The translations under genes were made by a program, and so were the position numbers. The notes below the pieces were generated by a model. That model had not been told where the DNA came from. It saw nothing but the letters and a program-made list of their open reading frames with translations, and searched no databases. Below are positions 1 through 5,526 of a DNA stretch of 5,541 bases, in pieces; position 1 is the first letter of the stretch; each line of letters starts with the position of its first letter. Source of the DNA: an uncultured Ruminococcus sp. (lineage in GTDB: Bacteria; Bacillota; Clostridia; Oscillospirales; Ruminococcaceae); assembly GCA_937898375.1 (NCBI GenBank), contig CALEJX010000251.1:1-5541 (forward strand). The letters run 5' to 3'.

Positions 1-972
1 GCCGCAAGTGACAGCACAATAACAGAGTGTATCGCAAAAGCCATAAAAGAAATGGGCTATGAGGTGAAATGCAATATCGGAAGTTCCGAGTTCAAAGTGG
101 ATATCGGCATAATCGACCCTGACAACGAAAACGAATATCTCTTGGGCATACTCCTTGACGGCGAAAACACTCTCCATAGCTCCACCGCACAGGATAGATT
201 TATCCTCCAGCCAAGCGTGCTGAATGGTCTCGGCTGGAATATCCTCAGAGTGTGGACTCTCGATTGGTTTGACGATAAAGACCGAGTTCTGAGAACCATA
301 AAAGCCGCCATTGACAGCGCACCGAAGCATGAAGCCGAAACCGCTCCCACCTCAAAGCCTGCCGTCTATGCCACAGCGCAGTTTGAAAGAGAAGAAGCTT
401 CCGCCCTCACATCAGCCTTTGCACAGCCCTATGTGACTGCAGATATTGGCATAATGGGAACATCTGATGACTTTTACAAGCCTGAAAATAAGCGCAGAAT
501 AAGAGAAACAGCCGAAAAGATAATCGCCGCCGAAGCCCCAATAAGCGAGAAGCTTCTCATGAAAAAAGTTTTCACCGCATGGGGCATAACACGAAGCGGC
601 TCGAGAGTTAAAAGCTTTTTGGCCGCCGCCGCAAAGGGCGTATCGCCATGCGCCACCGCCGATGAAAACAGAGTTTTCCTTTGGAAAGAGGGTCAAACCC
701 CTGAAAGCTATTCTATCTACCGCACAAGCGACGATACCGCCAAGCGAAGCATGGACGATATCCCCTCTGAGGAGATAATAAACGCCGTAAAAGAAGTGCT
801 TTGCCAGCAGATAAGCCTTTCAGAAGCAGACCTTATAAAAGAGACCGCCAAGAAATTCGGCTATACAAGAGCCGTTGGCATGACCGAAAGCGTAATAAGC
901 TACACCCTAAAAAAAGCCCTCGCCGCAGGTCTTATCACAAAATCAGAAAGCGGAAATATCTCCGCAAAATAA
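1..972 (+). CDS. C-terminal part of a DUF4011/DUF3320-type helicase-nuclease protein (5' end outside window)
   Basis: The frame is open from the first base to a TAA stop, giving 323 residues with no start in the window, so this is the tail of a longer gene. Residues about 10-95 read as a Vsr-like MTES_1575-type endonuclease domain: GSSEFKVDIGIIDP (27-40), then YLLGILLDGEN (46-56), then a conserved LNGLGWNILRVWTLDWF block (74-90). A low-complexity linker (about 100-155) leads into a DUF3320-type region: FYKPENKRRIRETAEKI near 158, the EAPISEKLL segment (178-186), a VFLW motif (225-228) and a second helical block with IPSEEI (254-259). Family knowledge: proteins of this kind carry an N-terminal DUF4011 and a superfamily 1 helicase, and are suspected to act on DNA, sometimes in defence settings. 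The helicase part is not visible here. The Glu expected in the usual IE-x-DG motif is Leu51 (ILLDG), so the catalytic state is uncertain. The gene converges on the ABC operon and is probably functionally unrelated to it. Confidence 0.88.
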   Translation, partial: AASDSTITECIAKAIKEMGYEVKCNIGSSEFKVDIGIIDPDNENEYLLGILLDGENTLHSSTAQDRFILQPSVLNGLGWNILRVWTLDWFDDKDRVLRTIKAAIDSAPKHEAETAPTSKPAVYATAQFEREEASALTSAFAQPYVTADIGIMGTSDDFYKPENKRRIRETAEKIIAAEAPISEKLLMKKVFTAWGITRSGSRVKSFLAAAAKGVSPCATADENRVFLWKEGQTPESYSIYRTSDDTAKRSMDDIPSEEIINAVKEVLCQQISLSEADLIKETAKKFGYTRAVGMTESVISYTLKKALAAGLITKSESGNISAK

Positions 973-980
973 CCCCATTT

Positions 981-1004
981 GTAGGGGCGAACAGCGTTCG
1001 CCCG
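981..1004 (+). repeat. Solitary GTAGGGGCGA-type palindromic repeat
   Basis: Begins with GTAGGGGCGA and ends with TCGCCCG. The core is a perfect 8-bp inverted repeat, GGGCGAAC (985-992) against GTTCGCCC (996-1003), with a 3-base loop AGC. It lies only 8 bases after the stop of the plus-strand gene. Two related copies lie at 4726-4749 and 4791-4813. The hairpin could protect or end the upstream transcript, although no T tract follows it. I read it as a dispersed intergenic repeat. Confidence 0.8.
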
Positions 1005-1024
1005 CTTCATTGCAAACTTGCAGT

Positions 1025-1070
1025 TAAAAAACAACAAAACCTCCGCCGAGAGTTTTCCTCCCAGCGGCGG
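1025..1070 (-). terminator. Rho-independent terminator of the ABC operon
   Basis: Read on the minus strand, a GC-rich stem CCGCCG (1070-1065) pairs with CGGCGG (1048-1043). A short inner GAG/CTC pairing surrounds an AAAA-containing loop. The stem is followed by AGG and the T-rich run TTTTGTTGTTTTTT. It starts 13 bases past the stop codon of the second ABC gene, where a terminator is expected. On the plus strand the stem is followed only by CTTCTATTC, so termination of the converging plus-strand gene here would be weak. Confidence 0.88.
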
Positions 1071-1082
1071 CTTCTATTCAAA

Positions 1083-2819
1083 TCAGTATTTCCAGTTCTC
1101 CGAACAAAGCTGCATCTCAGCCATGTGCTTGTAAATTCCGTTAGCCTTTTTAAGCTCCTCAGGCGAGCCTGTCTCAGCCACCTTGCCGTCTTTAAGCACA
1201 ACTATCTTGTCCACGCCGTCAACAGTCCTCATTCTGTGGGCTATTATAAGCACAGTCTTGTTCTGTATAAGCTTTGCAAGAGACTCCTGTATAAGCGACT
1301 CGTTGTCAACGTCAAGCGAAGCCGTCGCCTCGTCCATAAGAATGATAGGAGCGTCCTTTAGGAAAGCCCTCGCTATGGAAATACGCTGTCTTTCACCGCC
1401 CGAAAGCTCCGAGCCGTTCTCGCCTATCATGCTGTTCCACTTGTCAGGCATCTTCTCAACAAAGTCCTCGCAGTGTGCAAGCCTTGCCGCCGCCATAACT
1501 TCCTCGTCCGTTGCGTCCTTTCTGCCTATCCTTATGTTCTCCATAACAGTGTTGTTAAACAGCGTTACATCTTGGAAAACGATAGAATAAAGTGACAAAA
1601 GCTTCTCAGGGTCAACGTCCGCAACGTTCATTCCACCAACGGTTATCTTGCCCTTGTCATTATCCCAAAATCTCGCCGCAAGCCTTGCAACAGTGGTCTT
1701 TCCTCCCCCTGACGGACCAATAAGCGCCGTTATCTCCCCCTGCTTTGCAGTAAAGCTTACATCAGAAAGCACCTGCTCTCCGCTCTTGTATGAGAAAGCC
1801 ACATGGTCGAATGTGATATCATAGCCCTTGTTGTCAAGCGTTTCGCTGCCTGTCTGCTCCTCATGTGAGAGTATCTCGTCCATACGCTTGCAGTTTGCGT
1901 CAAGGCTTATTATAGCCGCCAAATTCTGAAACGCTATCTGAAGCGGCTCATACATTCTTGTTACAACCAGCAGGAACATAAAGAACGTCAGCACTGTTAT
2001 CTCACCCTTTACAAGAAGCGAGCTTCCCACAACTGCCACAGTGCCAATGCCGAGTTTAAGTATCATCTGCGCAGAGCATACGAACGCCGCATTAGAAAAC
2101 TCCGCCACGATAGCGTGCTTCTCAACAGCCTTTATCTTCTTTTCAAGTCCCTCAGAGTATGTCTCCGTCATGTTGTATGAACGCAGGTCACGGAGAGTTT
2201 CAAGTCCCTCCTGTATTCCGTCAAGACAATCGATACGATATTTCATTGTCTTTTCGTATACCTTTGACATAACTTTCTTTGAAGAGATAACGATAATAAA
2301 TGCAATAGGCATTACCCAAACTGCCGCAAGCGCCATTCTCCAGTCAAAGAAGAACAAGCTTATAACGATTATAGTCGATGAAGCTATACCGCCCACAAGC
2401 TCAGGTATCCAGTGTGAAGAACCTGTCTCTATGGTTGCACAGTCAGTCATGATAGTGTTAGTAAGGTCGGCAAGGTCTTTCTTGCCAAAGTATGAAAGCG
2501 GTATCTTCCTAAGCTTTTCCGCAAGCGTCCTGCGTCTTACACCGCTCTCAACATATGTAGAGAAAAACGTTGACTTATACTGAAACAGCGTTGTAAGAGC
2601 AATAAGCAAAAGCACTCCCACTATCGCCCCGATAAAAAGCCAAAACTTATCCCTTGGAAGCTCTCCCTCAAGAAGATATGAGGAAAGCACATAAAGAAGT
2701 CCCACAGGGAGCATAAGCACAAGGTTAGCCAGCGTAACAGCAAAGAACGCCCTTATCATGCCCTTTGCGCCCTTGTCTGAAAGGGCATATTTGTGTTTTA
2801 ATCTTTCCGTGAAGCTCAT
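1083..2819 (-). CDS. ABC transporter half-size permease/ATP-binding protein, second partner of a heterodimer
   Basis: A 578-residue protein with an ABC exporter-type membrane domain fused to one nucleotide-binding domain. Six hydrophobic segments can be placed near residues 22-50, 58-78, 137-158, 161-180, 246-270 and 274-290. The ATPase part has an A-loop Tyr344, Walker A GPSGGGKT (368-375), Q-loop Gln416, a canonical signature LSGGERQ (472-478), Walker B IILMDE (492-497) with the catalytic Glu497, and the switch His528. All elements needed for hydrolysis are present. The ATG at 2819 is chosen because it overlaps the TAA of the upstream ABC gene (TAATG) and has an AGGGG site 7 bases before it. 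An in-frame GTG at 2876 would add 19 residues inside the upstream gene and is unlikely. The tight overlap implies a heterodimer with the upstream product in the cytoplasmic membrane. The substrate cannot be read from sequence. The pair resembles siderophore-type IrtAB/YbtPQ transporters as much as drug exporters, an impression from memory. Confidence 0.95.
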   Translation of the reverse strand: MSFTERLKHKYALSDKGAKGMIRAFFAVTLANLVLMLPVGLLYVLSSYLLEGELPRDKFWLFIGAIVGVLLLIALTTLFQYKSTFFSTYVESGVRRRTLAEKLRKIPLSYFGKKDLADLTNTIMTDCATIETGSSHWIPELVGGIASSTIIVISLFFFDWRMALAAVWVMPIAFIIVISSKKVMSKVYEKTMKYRIDCLDGIQEGLETLRDLRSYNMTETYSEGLEKKIKAVEKHAIVAEFSNAAFVCSAQMILKLGIGTVAVVGSSLLVKGEITVLTFFMFLLVVTRMYEPLQIAFQNLAAIISLDANCKRMDEILSHEEQTGSETLDNKGYDITFDHVAFSYKSGEQVLSDVSFTAKQGEITALIGPSGGGKTTVARLAARFWDNDKGKITVGGMNVADVDPEKLLSLYSIVFQDVTLFNNTVMENIRIGRKDATDEEVMAAARLAHCEDFVEKMPDKWNSMIGENGSELSGGERQRISIARAFLKDAPIILMDEATASLDVDNESLIQESLAKLIQNKTVLIIAHRMRTVDGVDKIVVLKDGKVAETGSPEELKKANGIYKHMAEMQLCSENWKY

Positions 2820-2831
2820 TATAAAACCCCT
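2819..2831 (-). promoter_or_regulatory. TAATG start-stop overlap with ribosome binding site (translational coupling)
   Basis: The TAA of the first ABC gene shares one base with the ATG of the second (TAATG). An AGGGG ribosome binding site (2831-2827) stands 7 bases ahead of the ATG, inside the end of the first gene. This fixes the start of the second gene and indicates that ribosomes finishing the first frame can restart, keeping the two subunits near 1:1. Confidence 0.85.
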
Positions 2832-4606
2832 GCCTTTCTGACCTGCCAGCTTACAGACCTGTTGTATTCGTTCCACATACGGCTGTAAATTCCGCCCTGC
2901 TCGATAAGCTCCTCATGCTTACCGCTCTCTGCTATCTTGCCCTCAGACAGAACGTAAATGCGGTCTGCATTTGTTACCGTTGAAAGCCTGTGGGCTATCA
3001 TTATAACTGTCTTATCTCTTGAAAGCTTCTCAAAAGCCTGCTGAACAGACCTCTCGTTGTCAGGGTCGGCAAAAGCCGTCGCCTCGTCAAGTATAAGCAC
3101 AGGCGCATTTTTCAAAAACGCCCTTGCAATAGAAAGTCTCTGACACTCGCCACCCGAAACGTATATGCCCTTTGAGCCTATCATAGTATCAACGCCCTCA
3201 GGGAACTTCTCGATTATATCCATGCACTGTGCGTCACGAAGCGCCTGCATAACTTCCTCGTCTGTGGCGTCAGGTCTTCCCATTCGCACGTTGTCGAGAA
3301 TACTCATTTTAAGAAGCTTGCTGTCTTGGAAAACATATGAAACATACTTCATAAGCTTCTCTGACGGAATGTTTCTCACGTCTGCTCCGCCTATCTTTAC
3401 CGAGCCTCTCTTTACGTCCCAGAAACGTGCGATAAGTGAACAAAGAGTAGTCTTTCCTCCCCCTGACGGACCGACCACAGCAATATGCTCTCCTGCCTTT
3501 ATGTCCATCGTTATTCCGTCAACAGCGTTGCTCTCTGCATTGTCATAAGCAAACACCGCTTCGTCAAGCTTGATAGAAGAATCCTTTGGAGTTTCACCGC
3601 TCTTTGTCTCAGGAAGCGGCTCAGCTTCAAGAATAGAATACATTCTGTTCACAGCGTCATCAACTATCATCTGTGACTCCCCTGCATATGCTACCTTCAT
3701 AAGCGTTACAGTAAGCACAGAAGTTATTATCACATAGAAGAACAGATCAAGAACAAATTCGTCCGTAACCCCATGCGAAGTGAGCTTGAAAGCCGCAATT
3801 ATAAGCGCCGCAAAAATGCCGTTTGCCGCAGTGGTGAAGCATATCATCGGAAGCATCATGTTCTTTGTGTATCCCAGCGTCCACTTTTCATACTCATCTA
3901 TAGCCGCCTTGAAACGCTTGAAAGAAAACACCGTCTGACCGAAAGTCTTTACAACAGGTATTCCACGAACATACTCCACAGCCTCAGAGGACATTGTTTC
4001 AAGTGCGTTCTGATACTGCTTCATATCCTCCGCCATTTTAGGACCCATCATAAGCGTTCCCATAAGCACAAATGCAATAACAGCAGGGATAAGGCTAATA
4101 AGTCCAAGCCGCCAGTCGAATACGAACATTACCACAAGAAGTCCAACAGGGGTCGCCCTTGATACCACCTTGTCAGGGAGATTGTGCGCAAGATACGTCT
4201 CCGTTGCCGCACTTGAATCCATGACTATCTTTCTTATCTTACCTGTTCCCTCAGCCTCAACATAACCAAGAGGAAGCTTCATTATGTGCTTCATCATGCT
4301 CATTCTCATGTTAGCCTGCACCCTGAACGCCGCCTTGTGAGAACACATTAGCGCAGCGATATAGAACACCATTCCAAGAAGTGCAAAGCCCACGGCGTGC
4401 CAGCCATATCGGCTTATGTTCACAGCCTTTGAAAAATCAGGTCTTACCCTGAGTATCTCTTTTATGATGCGCCATACATCATAAAACGGTATCAGCGCTA
4501 TCCATGCACTGATCGCAGCCAGCACCGCAGAAGCGTAAGAATAATACTTGTGTCCGCCTGCATAGCGCATGAGAACTGCAAAGGAACTTTTCTTTTTCTC
4601 TTTCAC
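2819..4606 (-). CDS. ABC transporter half-size permease/ATP-binding protein, first partner of a heterodimer
   Basis: A 595-residue exporter-fold half transporter. Hydrophobic segments lie near residues 22-44, 70-88, 148-164, 167-187, 252-275 and 284-305. The ATPase domain has A-loop Tyr354, Walker A GPSGGGKT (379-386), Q-loop Gln427, a slightly unusual signature VSGGECQ (483-489, Cys488 where Arg or Lys is common), Walker B VLILDE (503-508) with catalytic Glu508, and switch His539. The D-loop region reads ATAFADPDNE instead of the usual ATSALD. From memory, the same wording occurs in the IrtA-like partner of siderophore-type transporters. The start is GTG at 4606, with AGGAGG 7 bases upstream. 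This is the first gene of the ABC pair and lies 228 bases downstream of tetR. It probably forms one ATP site with the partner's canonical signature and one with its own variant signature. The substrate is unknown: siderophore or metal chelate import, or drug, peptide or lipid export, are all possible. Confidence 0.95.
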   Translation of the reverse strand: MKEKKKSSFAVLMRYAGGHKYYSYASAVLAAISAWIALIPFYDVWRIIKEILRVRPDFSKAVNISRYGWHAVGFALLGMVFYIAALMCSHKAAFRVQANMRMSMMKHIMKLPLGYVEAEGTGKIRKIVMDSSAATETYLAHNLPDKVVSRATPVGLLVVMFVFDWRLGLISLIPAVIAFVLMGTLMMGPKMAEDMKQYQNALETMSSEAVEYVRGIPVVKTFGQTVFSFKRFKAAIDEYEKWTLGYTKNMMLPMICFTTAANGIFAALIIAAFKLTSHGVTDEFVLDLFFYVIITSVLTVTLMKVAYAGESQMIVDDAVNRMYSILEAEPLPETKSGETPKDSSIKLDEAVFAYDNAESNAVDGITMDIKAGEHIAVVGPSGGGKTTLCSLIARFWDVKRGSVKIGGADVRNIPSEKLMKYVSYVFQDSKLLKMSILDNVRMGRPDATDEEVMQALRDAQCMDIIEKFPEGVDTMIGSKGIYVSGGECQRLSIARAFLKNAPVLILDEATAFADPDNERSVQQAFEKLSRDKTVIMIAHRLSTVTNADRIYVLSEGKIAESGKHEELIEQGGIYSRMWNEYNRSVSWQVRKAGVL

Positions 4607-4613
4607 AACAATA

Positions 4614-4619
4614 CCTCCT
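4614..4619 (-). promoter_or_regulatory. Ribosome binding site AGGAGG for the first ABC gene
   Basis: A perfect AGGAGG on the minus strand, 7 bases (TATTGTT) before a GTG codon. It decides the GTG start at 4606, since no ATG lies at a suitable distance. Confidence 0.88.
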
Positions 4620-4620
4620 G

Positions 4621-4631
4621 TTTGTTACAAA
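4621..4631. promoter_or_regulatory. Small palindrome TTTGT-T-ACAAA ahead of the first ABC gene
   Basis: An 11-base palindrome with a one-base centre, ending 2 bases short of the AGGAGG site. It contains TGTTA (TAACA on the other strand), the same pentamer that builds the large palindrome upstream of tetR. It may be a secondary or half site for the TetR protein. The similarity is short, so this is only a candidate. Confidence 0.3.
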
Positions 4632-4649
4632 GTTAGATTTGCCTAACTT
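4630..4649 (-). promoter_or_regulatory. Candidate operator: AAGTTAG-N6-CTAACTT palindrome upstream of the ABC genes
   Basis: Perfect 7-bp arms AAGTTAG and CTAACTT flank a 6-base spacer. On the minus strand the inner part reads TTAGGCAAATCTAA. Established knowledge: DtxR/IdeR metal repressors bind TTAGGTTAG-S-CTAACCTAA-type sites; here GTTAG and CTAAC are kept but the spacer is longer. The site lies between the terminator-like hairpin and the ribosome binding site. A weak promoter can be drawn around it (ATGACG, 16 bases, TAACTT on the minus strand), which would place the palindrome between -35 and -10. Both the promoter and the identity of the binding protein are inference. Confidence 0.45.
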
Positions 4650-4659
4650 ATCGTCATTT

Positions 4660-4685
4660 AAAAAGCAACGCCCATACGGGGTTGC
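4660..4685 (-). terminator. Probable Rho-independent terminator or attenuator between tetR and the ABC genes
   Basis: On the minus strand GCAACCCC pairs with GGG-C-GTTGC around a GTAT loop: 8 base pairs with one bulged base. The stem is followed immediately by TTTTT. Polarity and position suit a terminator for tetR transcripts, leaving the ABC genes to a promoter of their own or to read-through. The short T run and the bulge make it moderate in strength. Confidence 0.55.
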
Positions 4686-4690
4686 TGAAT

Positions 4691-4719
4691 GTGTAAAACA
4701 TCTCGAATGTTCTTGACAC
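4691..4719. repeat. Nested inverted repeat in the tetR-ABC gap
   Basis: GTGT (4691-4694) pairs with ACAC (4716-4719), and inside them AACAT (4697-4701) pairs with ATGTT (4707-4711) around CTCGA. Arms are short and interrupted. It may be an operator or a minor hairpin, or chance in an AT-rich stretch. Confidence 0.3.
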
Positions 4720-4725
4720 TTTTCT

Positions 4726-4749
4726 GTAGGGGCGACCTTAGGTCGCCCG
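4726..4749 (+). repeat. GTAGGGGCGA-type palindromic repeat, left copy of the pair
   Basis: GGGCGACCT (4730-4738) pairs perfectly with AGGTCGCCC (4740-4748) across one central base, a 9-bp stem. The frame (GTAG before, G after) matches the copy at 981, while the inner stem bases differ on both arms together (ACC/GGT here, AAC/GTT there). Confidence 0.8.
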
Positions 4750-4790
4750 CTGCTCAACGTTTCCCGAACAGCACCAAGCACAGCTTTAAC

Positions 4791-4813
4791 GAGCGAACAC
4801 TGTTCGCCCCTAC
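4791..4813 (-). repeat. GTAGGGGCGA-type palindromic repeat, right copy of the pair
   Basis: Read on the minus strand it begins GTAGGGGCGAACAGTG and ends TTCGCTC. Over 24 bases it differs from the copy at 981 at only two positions. GCGAACA (4793-4799) pairs with TGTTCGC (4801-4807); the outer part of the stem carries one mismatch. Confidence 0.8.
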
Positions 4814-4834
4814 GTAAACGCACCCAAACTTTTA

Positions 4835-5440
4835 TCAAAGTTCTGCCCCAAGAACTTTCCCCCAGCCTGCAAAGCAAAACTCTCTTATGCTTTTCATAAA
4901 GACCTGCGCCTCGTCATAAGGAAGTCCGTGAGAAACCACCTCGTATATATAAGACCAGCCCGTGCGGCAGATAACGTGTATAAAGAAGTCGCTCACCCTG
5001 TTTTCACGCCTTGAAAACTGCTTCACAAACTCCTTGTAATACTTTTCCTCTATCTCAGCCAGCTTGTCAAAATAATGCTCATATTCCGTGCCTGCCGAGT
5101 GGCAGAAGATAAGCTTGAAAACGTCAAAGTTCTCATAAATATATTTCAGCACAATCTCAGTTCCCTCATCACCCTGACTTGTCGCCTCCGCAGGGTCGCC
5201 GCTCTCCGTGGCAGCGGTTATGCTTTCAAGATACATCTCCATGAGTCCGTCCGCCGCCGGCTTTACCACCGCCGAAAAAAGCCCTGCCTTGTCACCAAAG
5301 CGTGTGTATATCGACCCCGTGCTTACTCCACTCTCGGAAGATATCCTGCGAAGATTTGCATTTTGAAATCCGTGTTCAAGAAATTCCTTTTTTGCGCTCT
5401 CTATAAGAGCTTCTGTAACTCCTGCTGTTTCCTGTCTCAT
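4835..5440 (-). CDS. TetR-family transcriptional repressor
   Basis: A 201-residue protein, the usual length for TetR regulators. Residues 8-59 form the DNA-binding domain: helix 1 around TEALIESAKKEFLEHGF (9-25), then ANLRRISSESGVSTGSIYTRFGD (28-50) as the helix-turn-helix, with GVSTGSIYTRF (38-48) as the recognition part, then KAGLF. The C-terminal domain (about 60-201) is diverse and shows no recognisable ligand motif; it is rich in aromatic residues near 155-195. The ATG at 5440 is chosen because the domain begins right after it and AGGTG precedes it by 4 bases; an in-frame TTG at 5512 would read through the palindrome and is unlikely. It lies just upstream of, and in line with, the ABC pair. 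By family habit it represses itself, and probably the transporter, until a ligand binds. It is expected to be a cytoplasmic dimer. Confidence 0.93.
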   Translation of the reverse strand: MRQETAGVTEALIESAKKEFLEHGFQNANLRRISSESGVSTGSIYTRFGDKAGLFSAVVKPAADGLMEMYLESITAATESGDPAEATSQGDEGTEIVLKYIYENFDVFKLIFCHSAGTEYEHYFDKLAEIEEKYYKEFVKQFSRRENRVSDFFIHVICRTGWSYIYEVVSHGLPYDEAQVFMKSIREFCFAGWGKVLGAEL

Positions 5441-5456
5441 TTTGCACCTGCCTAAA

Positions 5457-5485
5457 AATAACAATGTTATCGTAACATTGTTATT
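5457..5485. promoter_or_regulatory. 29-bp palindrome: candidate TetR operator
   Basis: AATAACAATGTTA (5457-5469) is the exact reverse complement of TAACATTGTTATT (5473-5485), with TCG between. Each arm holds a smaller palindrome, AACA-A-TGTT, so the site could seat two dimers. It ends 16 bases before the tetR start codon, where an autorepressor should bind. Binding by this TetR protein is inferred from position. Confidence 0.75.
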
Positions 5486-5512
5486 ACAGCTTGTTGAAAA
5501 AGTCCGAAACAA
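5483..5512 (-). promoter_or_regulatory. Candidate tetR promoter
   Basis: On the minus strand TTGTTT (5512-5507) and TGTAAT (5488-5483) are separated by 18 bases. The -10 is one base off consensus, the -35 is poor. Transcription would begin inside the 29-bp palindrome, which fits repression by occlusion. Other hexamer pairs are possible. Confidence 0.35.
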
Positions 5513-5526
5513 GTGGGACGTCGCAT

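Larger units (their letters stand above)
4726..4813. mobile_element. 88-bp MITE-like element with 10-bp inverted ends
   Basis: The left end GTAGGGGCGA (4726-4735) is an exact reverse complement of the right end TCGCCCCTAC (4804-4813). Each end is itself part of a palindrome, and about 41 bases without an open frame separate them. No target-site duplication is evident in the flanks. It starts 21 bases past the tetR stop. The arrangement resembles a small non-autonomous element or a paired REP-like unit; no transposase is present in the window. Confidence 0.55.

Noticed and set aside
801..1361. 186-codon plus-strand open frame
   Set aside because: It lies across the end of the helicase-nuclease gene, the terminator and the end of the second ABC gene, has a basic, repetitive composition without a domain, and lacks a convincing ribosome binding site. 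It is a shadow frame.
2041..2583. 180-codon plus-strand open frame inside the second ABC gene
   Set aside because: Antisense to a clearly conserved membrane domain; its hydrophobic and serine-rich make-up follows from the opposite strand.
2820..2876. Upstream GTG start for the second ABC gene
   Set aside because: It would add 19 residues inside the first ABC gene without a good ribosome binding site, whereas the ATG at 2819 has AGGGG and the TAATG overlap.
4675..4697. Minus-strand promoter TTTACA with TATGGG before the hairpin
   Set aside because: Spacing of 15 is short, the -10 is poor, and transcription would start inside the terminator-like stem.
4713..4741. Plus-strand TTGACA as a -35 box
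   Set aside because: The hexamer is perfect, but the expected -10 position reads CCTTAG and no plus-strand gene follows.
981..4813. CRISPR array from the three GTAGGGGCGA repeats
   Set aside because: Copies are thousands of bases apart or inverted, without regular spacers, and there are no cas genes.
4479..4877. 132-codon minus-strand open frame spanning the tetR-ABC gap
   Set aside because: It overlaps both flanking genes in another frame, runs through the repeats and hairpin, and shows no family features.
5441..5512. Upstream TTG start for tetR
   Set aside because: It would translate the palindrome and add 24 residues ahead of a normal TetR N-terminus; the ATG at 5440 gives the standard length.
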